A DNA stretch of 64,000 nucleotides, from the NCBI GenBank assembly GCA_030686115.1, contig CP131612.1, positions 2,294,001 to 2,358,000 of the forward strand, written 5' to 3'. Source of the DNA: Psychrobacter cibarius (GTDB lineage Bacteria; Pseudomonadota; Gammaproteobacteria; Pseudomonadales; Moraxellaceae). Below, piece after piece: positions 34,316-41,537 of this stretch. The translations under genes and the position numbers were made by a program. Within the stretch, counting starts at the first letter, position 1, and each line of letters begins with the position of its first letter. A model generated the notes under the pieces. The model did no database searches, was not told the origin of the DNA, and saw nothing but the letters and a program-made list of their open reading frames with translations.

Positions 34316-37003
34316 ATGCTACGCTTGACCAATACCGTGCTGCCTATGCATCCTGATCGGCTCTATGCCAGTGAAGGCAGCACTCAAGCGCCCTATCCGA
34401 GCGCTCGCCAAGACATCAATGCTCATCGTGCGTGGCAAGATAAGCTCATGCATAGCGCTGATGAAGCCGATATCATTGCTCAACTAAACCCCAGTGGTAA
34501 TTGCCAGTACCAGCAGCACGGTATCGACACTTATGTGCTACACGTTTATATCCATGAGCGGCATCACCCTCCCTTTACGCCATTAACCAATCTCATCGGT
34601 AGCCCTCTGACCTTGAGCTTTGATATTCCGAGTGGCCTAAGCTTTCGTCATCTGTATATAACGGCTGTGCATCAGCTAGATCATGATGGCAGCTACGGCT
34701 ATTATCGCCTGCTTGTACAGCCCATCACTTATCGCCTGCATCAGCATATACGCAGTCATATTGATACTCATTTGACCGTACAAGCTATGGTAGCAGAGCG
34801 CACGGCTACGCTGGATATAGAAATAATCGATGACAGCAACAATGGTGAAGATGCTAACTGGTCACCAGCACGCATGACCCAGTGGCAAATAAGCGACTGG
34901 ACACATATTTGCGAGCGGCTCGCGCGTCAAGGGCTGACAGCCTATCTACGCCATGAGCAAACGGACGAGCATAGTCCACCAAAGCTCATTATTACCACCG
35001 CAGATCCAAGTGATAGCGATGGCATCAGCTTAAATATTGGCGCGCTGCGTTACCAGCAAGTGTTACATGACCGTGTCCATGCACCAATATTGGCATTGAG
35101 TGAGCAGGTCATCACCCAGCCAAACTCAGTAACGATGCAGCGTTTTAATAGCAGCAGTGTTGCACACCCAACGCAGTCCGCTGACGTTGCGATGAGCCGT
35201 AACCTTGATGACATAAGCCATTCGAATAACTACACACTCACATTAGACACGCCTGCTGCTTTTGCGCCAGTAACAGATACTGAAACCATAGACGAAGCAA
35301 CCATCGTGGCAAACAGTCATCAAAGTCAATATAGCGTCTATCATGCTCTAGCCCATGCTACGGATTTGAGTGTTGCTGATACCTTTATACTTGTCGATCA
35401 CAGTGCGCTCAATCAGCACTACCGTGCTACCCATATCGTGCATCTGGCTCGCAATAGTCTAGTGCATGTCACAGGGCTGACCCAAAGCTCACGCCACCAA
35501 CAGCGTCATGCGTCAACATTAGCAGCTGGCATTCATTTAACTCAGCTGCGCCTCATTACCGCTGATACCCCGTGGGTCGGATCGCTTTATAGTAGGCGAT
35601 CTCTACCGCCGATGACAGGTATCACCGAAGCGCAAAGCGATATCGATAGCCGCAATCATATGACGCCCACGCGCAGCTATTTACTGGATAGTCCATCTCA
35701 GCCTATCAACCGATTGGAGGCACAAGCTGGCGCTAACTACGGCACCCACTTCACCCATAGAGCGGACGACCAGACCCTGATGCAGTCTATCGGTGATAGC
35801 GAACATCTGATTAATACTGGTAGTTTATTGTCATCGACTCGACCTAGCCTATTTGCCACGGATAACGATCAAGCCGTCGAAAGCGGTTATCGCAACACGG
35901 ACAATGGTTTATCAGAATGGATTACTGATCATCGTACAGAACAAGCTTACTCGCAGCTAAAAGTAGACAGTGGTGGGATATCCGCCAGTCTAAAAATGGG
36001 GGTTATTAATCCGTCAGACACCGCCAAACGTCAAGGCATCAATGCGGCTACTAACGCTCAAATCAACATAAAGTCAGGTGAAGCCCTCGTCCTTTCCACT
36101 CAAGCACAAACCCACGCACAAGCAGGACAGCATAACTACCAGCAGCATACTCCTACTCTGACCCAAACTGGTCTTGGTGGTCAGCACTTAGCCGAACGTT
36201 TAACACAATTGGCGACAGGGCTTGGACGTCATGTCAATGACCACAAAGCGATTAAGACGCAACTTGAAACTATCGCAGAGGAACAGCAAACCAAAACTCA
36301 TCAAACAATGCCCTACATGCTGATCGACAGCGCAGCAGACAGCAGCTATATCAGTGACGATACACTGATTCACAGAAGCATGGGTGAGATGGTCTCCACC
36401 ACGCAGCAAGATATGATGATCAGTAGTGGGGAGAGTCATAGCCAAGCCAGTAGCGAGTCACTCAATATCATAGCCGATGGTCAGTTTAGTATGACCAATG
36501 CCAAAGAGAATATCACCCTCTCCGCCCATACGGGTAAGCTTGAAGCCACGGCTAAGCAAGATGTCAATATTGCCTCCTCGACTAAAGAGGTTGAGATAGT
36601 AGCGACGAATAAAATTACGCTGACGGCTGGTGGTGCGAGTATCACGCTTGATGGTGCTGATATTACCATCAGTGCAAAATCGTTTACGGAAAAAGCAGGG
36701 AAGCATAGTAAGGCTGGTGGGGGGATGGATGGGTTGGGATTGGCGGGGTTGCCCAGCTTAGTTCCTCATAAAAAGACGATGATGGATGGGGTTTATAGTT
36801 TGGCCTACCAGTTTTTGGATGACGATGATGAGCCTTATGCTAATACGCCTTATACAGCGGTAAATAAACAGACGGGCGAAGAGTTCAAAGGTGTCACTAA
36901 TGAAGATGGCTGGTCAGAACGTTTCCATTCTGATAGCGAGGATGAGATTGAAATTCATCTAGAGCTGGATTGGCAGAGTGATGAATTAAGAGGTAATGAA
37001 TAA
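34316..37003 (+). CDS. vgrG: T6SS spike protein VgrG (divergent), with DUF2345 region
   Basis: 895 residues. The first third (to about residue 390) fits the gp27-like part (FTPLTNLIGSPLTLSF, TDWTHICERLARQGLTAYLRHE-like WTHICERLARQ). The region from about residue 640 to 800 is the DUF2345 beta-helix (NIIADGQFSMTNAKENITLSAHTGKLEATAKQDV, ITLTAGGASITLDGADITI). The C-terminus is a small domain, YQFLDDDDEPYANTPYTAVNKQTGEEFKGVTNEDGW, seen in VgrGs that carry cargo. I could not see the usual gp5 OB motif WAGxGYGxxFxPRxGxEV. The stop (TAATG) overlaps the next gene, which is presumably its cargo effector. Divergence makes the domain borders uncertain. Confidence 0.85.
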   Translation: MLRLTNTVLPMHPDRLYASEGSTQAPYPSARQDINAHRAWQDKLMHSADEADIIAQLNPSGNCQYQQHGIDTYVLHVYIHERHHPPFTPLTNLIGSPLTLSFDIPSGLSFRHLYITAVHQLDHDGSYGYYRLLVQPITYRLHQHIRSHIDTHLTVQAMVAERTATLDIEIIDDSNNGEDANWSPARMTQWQISDWTHICERLARQGLTAYLRHEQTDEHSPPKLIITTADPSDSDGISLNIGALRYQQVLHDRVHAPILALSEQVITQPNSVTMQRFNSSSVAHPTQSADVAMSRNLDDISHSNNYTLTLDTPAAFAPVTDTETIDEATIVANSHQSQYSVYHALAHATDLSVADTFILVDHSALNQHYRATHIVHLARNSLVHVTGLTQSSRHQQRHASTLAAGIHLTQLRLITADTPWVGSLYSRRSLPPMTGITEAQSDIDSRNHMTPTRSYLLDSPSQPINRLEAQAGANYGTHFTHRADDQTLMQSIGDSEHLINTGSLLSSTRPSLFATDNDQAVESGYRNTDNGLSEWITDHRTEQAYSQLKVDSGGISASLKMGVINPSDTAKRQGINAATNAQINIKSGEALVLSTQAQTHAQAGQHNYQQHTPTLTQTGLGGQHLAERLTQLATGLGRHVNDHKAIKTQLETIAEEQQTKTHQTMPYMLIDSAADSSYISDDTLIHRSMGEMVSTTQQDMMISSGESHSQASSESLNIIADGQFSMTNAKENITLSAHTGKLEATAKQDVNIASSTKEVEIVATNKITLTAGGASITLDGADITISAKSFTEKAGKHSKAGGGMDGLGLAGLPSLVPHKKTMMDGVYSLAYQFLDDDDEPYANTPYTAVNKQTGEEFKGVTNEDGWSERFHSDSEDEIEIHLELDWQSDELRGNE

Positions 37004-38379
37004 TGAGTAAAAACTCTAATGGTACTACTGGTCCTTCTGATCCTTTTAAAGTGCTTAGGATCAGCCGTCGTGAGTTCACGGTTCATTTTAGACAGCCAAC
37101 AGACATGGCTGGACGTTATGGCTTTGATTATCCACGAGATGCTGACAGATATCCTATGGAAAAGGTAACAGAACCTACAACAGGTAAGCGTACTCCCAAA
37201 GCATTATTTAGAGGTAATATTTCTAATTTTAAAGATATTTACCTTAAAGACGCTATGCACTCACCACTATTACATAAATACAATTATTTACCTGCATGGT
37301 TGGCTATCTTTCCGTATACAACCAACAGTGTTTATAGAGGCGGCTCATCTATGCACAAAGATGGAGTAAAACTAGATATTGAGCTTCAGCAACTAATTGG
37401 GGACACCTCTAAACTAACGGCCAATAAATATACGAAGCTAGAGTTTGTATCTTCGAATTCAAGTAAACTCATTGTTTCACCTTCAAGCATTTCAATTAAA
37501 GACTTTATCAGTCAGGGATATAAAAACACGACAGTTGATAAGGCTAATAAAAAAACTCGGAAGGATTATATTCTTAAAAGAGCAATATTGGTTAAGGGAG
37601 TAAAGAACAAGCCACTTAGCAAACACGAGAGCATCGCTGTTTATGCTATTTCTGCTAACTCTAAGGACTTAGTAGGAGAGTTGATGGTACATAAAAACAG
37701 TCAGACATATAAAGTTGATTTAATATTAGTGCCTACTAAAACATCTACGGGTATAAATAAAAAATCCTTAGAATCTATAGAATGGTATTTAAAATATAAA
37801 GCATTTAACCAAGCACTTATAAGAGCAGAAATTAAAACTACAGAACCATTCGACTTGAATAAATTTGATACCGACACACGTATAAAGTCTTATATAAAGC
37901 ATGCAAAGACAAATAGCCATACTCCAGAAACAGTAAGTGACGGCATTATGAGAGCTTATGATAAGTATGGGCTGGGAAAACATAGAGATCAACATGGTAA
38001 TACTTTATCTATTAATCAAAGAGGACACAAAAAAACTTATATCTTTCTATTAGATTTTGATGTAAAAGACTTGTACGGTAAAGCACCTGCTGATTTTTCT
38101 ACTGGACAATTTGCAACAGGTAATGTTGCGCTCGTTTTAAAATCAGGTTTAGACGATTACGAAACTTTAGTTCATGAAGTAGCCCATAGTCTAGGAGTAC
38201 CGCATGTATTTGAGCCTAATCTTGCCAACCAATATAAATTCTATCAGGGTTTTAGTGATAAAGTAATGGATTATAAATGGCAAACAGGTATTGCACCTAG
38301 TAATCCAAATAAACTTGTTTCATTTACAAAATATCAATGGTACCTGATGCAAAAAGATCCCAGTGTATACAAACTATAA
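37003..38379 (+). CDS. Putative T6SS effector, metzincin-type zinc metallopeptidase
   Basis: 458 residues. The start codon overlaps the vgrG stop (TAATG), so translation should be coupled. The N-terminal 110 residues (FKVLRISRREFTVHFRQPTD..GRYGFDYPRDADRYPMEKV..PAWLAIFPY) look like an adaptor found in VgrG-linked cargo proteins. The C-terminus has HEVAHSLGVPH at 391-401, the HExxHxxGxxH zinc site of metzincins (catalytic Glu392, ligands His391, His395, His401), and a Met-turn candidate MDY at Met422. No signal peptide, as expected for T6SS cargo. The substrate is unknown. The region is more AT-rich than vgrG, suggesting acquisition. A lipoprotein gene 9 bp downstream is the candidate immunity gene. 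Confidence 0.75.
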   Translation: MSKNSNGTTGPSDPFKVLRISRREFTVHFRQPTDMAGRYGFDYPRDADRYPMEKVTEPTTGKRTPKALFRGNISNFKDIYLKDAMHSPLLHKYNYLPAWLAIFPYTTNSVYRGGSSMHKDGVKLDIELQQLIGDTSKLTANKYTKLEFVSSNSSKLIVSPSSISIKDFISQGYKNTTVDKANKKTRKDYILKRAILVKGVKNKPLSKHESIAVYAISANSKDLVGELMVHKNSQTYKVDLILVPTKTSTGINKKSLESIEWYLKYKAFNQALIRAEIKTTEPFDLNKFDTDTRIKSYIKHAKTNSHTPETVSDGIMRAYDKYGLGKHRDQHGNTLSINQRGHKKTYIFLLDFDVKDLYGKAPADFSTGQFATGNVALVLKSGLDDYETLVHEVAHSLGVPHVFEPNLANQYKFYQGFSDKVMDYKWQTGIAPSNPNKLVSFTKYQWYLMQKDPSVYKL

Positions 38380-38388
38380 GAGGTCTTT

Positions 38389-39090
38389 ATGAAAACAATA
38401 AAACTCGCACTTATTACTCTAGTAGTTATTACATTATTTGCTGCCTGTGACGCCACTTCTTCTGACTCAGTCACTCTAAATTCAGAAGAAGTAATAAAAC
38501 CTTCTGTAACACTGGCTGAACCGAAGAGCGCTGAGAGTATATCAAACCCTAAGTCTGAATCCCAGATACAACAAGGTTTCAATACAACAGACCCTGTTCC
38601 TTTCATCATTAGAACCCCTGCAAAGCAAGCTCATGAACTATTTTTCCTACCTGACGAAAATGTAAAAGAAACTAAAAACTTATTCCACAAAAACTATAGT
38701 TTAAACCAAATAAATAGTAAACAATTTGACGAAACAGCATATGGCTTTTTTGTTGTCATTCAATATGACGATGGCACTATCTTAGATTACTCACTGGATA
38801 AAGTTAATAATAAATATTTTGTGAAGAGGTTTACCTTAGCTGGGAAATACCAACCACATGAACCCTTTAATAACATCCATAAAGATGTAGTATATAAAAT
38901 ATTAGAGATAAGCGGAGCAGATGACCCTGAAGTATTTTTCCAAGAGCTCATCAGCAGCCCTAAGATCACTAAATACAAAGGATGTACTGTTCAACAAAAA
39001 CAATCAAAATATGCGATGGTGGATTTGACATCATGTGAGTTTGATAACAGAACAGATTTGTCTTTATATAACTCTAAATCTAACCCTTAG
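38389..39090 (+). CDS. Lipoprotein, candidate immunity protein to the metallopeptidase effector
   Basis: 233 residues. The signal peptide MKTIKLALITLVVITLFAAC ends in a lipobox (LFAAC, Cys20), so the protein should be anchored in the periplasm, where a T6SS metallopeptidase would arrive. A Ser/Glu/Pro-rich linker to about residue 65 precedes a globular domain with two cysteines (YKGCTVQ and LTSCEF). The gene starts 9 bp after the effector stop, with AGAGGTCT as ribosome binding site, the arrangement of effector-immunity pairs. No family recognised; the immunity role is inferred from position and export. Confidence 0.6.
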   Translation: MKTIKLALITLVVITLFAACDATSSDSVTLNSEEVIKPSVTLAEPKSAESISNPKSESQIQQGFNTTDPVPFIIRTPAKQAHELFFLPDENVKETKNLFHKNYSLNQINSKQFDETAYGFFVVIQYDDGTILDYSLDKVNNKYFVKRFTLAGKYQPHEPFNNIHKDVVYKILEISGADDPEVFFQELISSPKITKYKGCTVQQKQSKYAMVDLTSCEFDNRTDLSLYNSKSNP

Positions 39091-39147
39091 AATAAGGCAA
39101 ATTATATCAAACTAACTACGCCAGTCATGTGGCAGTTTGAAGGTTAA
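39091..39147 (+). pseudogene. Orphan 3' gene end (..TTPVMWQFEG)
   Basis: Directly after the lipoprotein stop, a short frame NKANYIKLTTPVMWQFEG ends in TAA. Its end resembles the 3' end of the broken gene at 39922-40306 (EVIWQFDGEEG), so it looks like a leftover C-terminus of a replaced gene. Confidence 0.4.
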
Positions 39148-39190
39148 CAAGGGTAAGGCTATAAAATCCCATTATTCAAGCAACTAAGGC

Positions 39191-39925
39191 ATGTTTGGTA
39201 TTATGTTTAAACAAATTTTCATTACTCTGATTTGCTTTAGCTTCCTTTTTTTAGCTACTGCCTGCCAAGCAGAAAAAGAGGTTAATATGCCTGATAAACC
39301 TTTAGAAATTTCATTAAACATGACTGCTAAAGATTTATACGATGCCAACCCTGAGTATAAAGCTTTTCAAGAAGCAGACGCTCAACCTATAGGAGTTACT
39401 TTTCAAGGATATGACTTTCCGACAAGCAATATGGGAGAAGTGATTTTCCATTATTCTGATGATAGTTTTAAGATTGGTCAAGTTGTCACTGTTTTAGCGA
39501 TGGATAAGGTAACTAGCGAGCAGCGAGGGTTAAATAAAATTACAGTTGATTTTTTCTTCGACAAGACAGACAACGGCATATCAGACGAAAATGCGTATAA
39601 AAAAATAATGTCTTTCTTTGAAGAGCTACAAAATAAGGGTTGGACGTACGCCCATTCAAACAGTGCCCCTAGGCTGACTGCCAAAGACAGTTTTACATTT
39701 GCAACGACAGAGGAAGGTTCAGAATTATATCTTGACTATAGTTACCCAATTACTTTTAAAGAATGGATGCAACTGAATGATCTACAGCTATGGCGATTAA
39801 GATATGGTACAGAAGTTTATATGGACATTAGGATAAATAGACAAACAGATCCATCTACTGGTAATCGTCATTACCTTGTCAGCTTAGATATTTATGATGA
39901 ATTAGAAAAATTCAAATCAACTTAG
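39191..39925 (+). CDS. Second lipoprotein of the effector island
   Basis: 244 residues, or 240 from the second ATG at 39203. The signal peptide ends at a lipobox LATAC, giving a lipid-anchored periplasmic protein. The mature part contains VTFQGYDFPTSNMGEVIFHYSDDSFKIGQ and a C-terminal WMQLNDLQLWRLRYGTEVYMDIRINRQTD. It follows the first immunity candidate by 100 bp and is flanked on both sides by broken gene ends. I do not recognise the family. An orphan immunity protein retained after loss of its effector is the likeliest reading. Confidence 0.55.
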   Translation: MFGIMFKQIFITLICFSFLFLATACQAEKEVNMPDKPLEISLNMTAKDLYDANPEYKAFQEADAQPIGVTFQGYDFPTSNMGEVIFHYSDDSFKIGQVVTVLAMDKVTSEQRGLNKITVDFFFDKTDNGISDENAYKKIMSFFEELQNKGWTYAHSNSAPRLTAKDSFTFATTEEGSELYLDYSYPITFKEWMQLNDLQLWRLRYGTEVYMDIRINRQTDPSTGNRHYLVSLDIYDELEKFKST

Positions 39926-40306
39926 ACTCCAAGGATAGAATCAGATGGCAGAGTACCTATCCAAAAATTCATCCAAAAATAGCCTCGTGGAGACTAGAGA
40001 ATGAAAATTCTGCCATCAATATGGGTCTAAGAATTCAGCAAAATCAACCTGACTATACGCTACCACTCATACTCAAAGAAACAGGCATAGATACCAGCAA
40101 GTCTGTATCTATTGACCCTTATAAAATCACTTACGAAGAGTTCATTAAACGTTCCGAGGCGGGTGAAGACATGACGCCTTATTATGAGAATCAAACCAAA
40201 GCCAACAAACCTGAAATTACCAGTCAAGCAAGACGACATCATGCCAGACTATCCTAATAATCAATGGGGTGAAGTGATTTGGCAGTTTGACGGTGAAGAA
40301 GGATAG
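39922..40306 (+). pseudogene. Broken gene remnant with a frameshift
   Basis: An open frame without a proper start reads LDSKDRIRWQSTYPKIHP, runs through IASWRLENENSAINMGLRIQQNQPDYTLPLIL and reaches ANKPEIT near 40221. There a one-base shift is needed to continue as VKQDDIMPDYPNNQWGEVIWQFDGEEG to the TAG at 40306. The join gives a natural acidic C-terminus, so I read it as the 3' part of a decayed gene. The 237-base piece from 40021 has an ATG but no ribosome binding site. It may be the tail of a lost effector; the family is not identified. Confidence 0.5.
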
Positions 40307-40324
40307 TTTGTTATTATTTTGCTT

Positions 40325-40346
40325 AAGCCACCTTCGGGTGGTTTTT
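40325..40346 (+). terminator. TTCG-loop terminator (first copy)
   Basis: AAGCCACC-TTCG-GGTGGTTT followed by TTT. An almost identical hairpin occurs at 41298-41316. Confidence 0.75.
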
Positions 40347-40353
40347 ATATTTA

Positions 40354-40499
40354 TGACTCTCAAATCAAGCTCGAACTCCAATAGCAAACAGGACAACTAC
40401 CAGTATCATCCTGCTACTTTGATACAACTAGGGCTTGATAGAGAAGTAAATGACCACAGGGCAATTAATAAGGCATTAGAAAACAGTAATAATAAATAG
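40354..40499 (+). pseudogene. vgrG fragment
   Basis: The frame NSKQDNYQYHPATLIQLGLDREVNDHRAINKALENSNNK matches residues around 604-650 of the VgrG at 34316-37003 (GQHNYQQHTPTLTQTGLGG..LGRHVNDHKAIKTQLE) with an internal deletion. It has no start of its own and is a relic of a second vgrG or of recombination within vgrG. Confidence 0.65.
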
Positions 40500-40572
40500 C
40501 AAGCCAATACCTACCAACAAATATCATTGACACTGATTAATATGTACAAATAAACATCTAAAGGATTACAAA

Positions 40573-41286
40573 ATGAGTCACTTTATTATTGATGAAGGAT
40601 TTGATTATTTTTTAGAAAAATTCGGTCAACCTGATTGGCAACAACCGGTTGATCAAGCTACCTTAGATTATTATCGTGGAAAGTTACCTAGTAAACTTCT
40701 TTTTTATTGGCAGCATTTTGGTTTTTGTCGCTTTAAACAAGGGCTGTTTTGGATGGTTAATCCTGCTGATTATGAAGATGAATTAGCTATCTGGCTAGAT
40801 GAAGAAATCACGCGGAAAGATAACTATTATGTGATCGCTCGTAGTGGCTTTGGCAAGCTCTACGTTTGGGGAGAAAAAACAGGTCATGCCTATACAATCA
40901 CTCCGACTCGTGGTTGGGTATATCAAGAAGAAGGAGACAAAAAAGATATTGCAGAAGGGTACGCAGATAAAAAGTTAGAGCTATTTTTTGGTTTTAGTAA
41001 GCTAGATCATACAGATATATATGACAACAACGACAAACCACTATTCAAACGCTGTATCAAGAAGTTTGGTGCACTTGATTATGATGAAATGTTTGGCTTT
41101 GTCCCTGCCCTTGCGATTAGTGACAATGCTTCTATCAAAAATATAGATAAGATGAATATCTTTGTCCATCTCAATCTTTTACCCGACTTGATTGAAATTC
41201 AACATATTGACTTCGAACGCTTAGGACAAATGGCTTTTGGTGTTGAAGATTCATCAAACTTGCCTGATTTAGATAGTTTAGAGTGA
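40573..41286 (+). CDS. Orphan T6SS immunity-like protein (GAD-like / DUF1851, Tdi1-type)
   Basis: 237 residues, no signal peptide, so cytoplasmic. The N-terminal half (FLEKFGQPDWQQPVDQATLDYYRGKLPSKLLFYWQHFGFCRFKQGLFWMVNPADY) fits the GAD-like domain, and the C-terminal half (LFKRCIKKFGALDYDEMFGFVPALAISDNASIKNIDKMNIFVHLNLLPDLIEI) fits the Tdi1/DUF1851 C-terminal domain. Tdi1 proteins neutralise Tde-type DNase effectors. No DNase effector gene is adjacent; the vgrG fragment just upstream suggests that the cognate effector was lost. AAAGGATTAC precedes the ATG and a TTCG hairpin follows. Confidence 0.75.
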   Translation: MSHFIIDEGFDYFLEKFGQPDWQQPVDQATLDYYRGKLPSKLLFYWQHFGFCRFKQGLFWMVNPADYEDELAIWLDEEITRKDNYYVIARSGFGKLYVWGEKTGHAYTITPTRGWVYQEEGDKKDIAEGYADKKLELFFGFSKLDHTDIYDNNDKPLFKRCIKKFGALDYDEMFGFVPALAISDNASIKNIDKMNIFVHLNLLPDLIEIQHIDFERLGQMAFGVEDSSNLPDLDSLE

Positions 41287-41297
41287 TTAATTACGAC

Positions 41298-41316
41298 TTA
41301 GCCACCTTCGGGTGGT
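41298..41316 (+). terminator. TTCG-loop hairpin (second copy)
   Basis: GCCACC-TTCG-GGTGGT after the Tdi1-like gene; nearly the same as at 40325-40346 but with a shorter T-tract. Confidence 0.6.
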
Positions 41317-41318
41317 TT

Positions 41319-41459
41319 AAATACAGATACACTATCTTAGCAAGTCTTACTCATATCAATGGCATACCTAAAAGACTCAACCTTTTAAGGCTTATGGTAG
41401 ACAAAGGTGGCGACGCGAATATTGATACAGGCAATGGCGGAATTTTAGAAAAAATATAG
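41319..41459 (+). pseudogene. Ankyrin-repeat-like gene end
   Basis: A startless frame ILASLTHINGIPKRLNLLRLMVDKGGDANIDTGNGGILEKI ends in TAG at 41459. The spacing LLRLMVDKGGDANI is that of an ankyrin repeat. It is too short to be a full gene and follows the same TTCG hairpin, so I take it as another decayed immunity-type gene end. Confidence 0.4.
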
Positions 41460-41537
41460 AGCAGAAGAAGCAGTACCTTAATAAATATAAGACACTGCTT
41501 TTTATCTAAAATACATCCATTCTTAAGCACTCGTTAT

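Noticed and set aside
40021..40257. Intact small gene of 78 codons
   Set aside because: No ribosome binding site, the frame is open upstream of its ATG, and a one-base shift near 40221 restores a better C-terminus, so it is treated as part of a broken gene.
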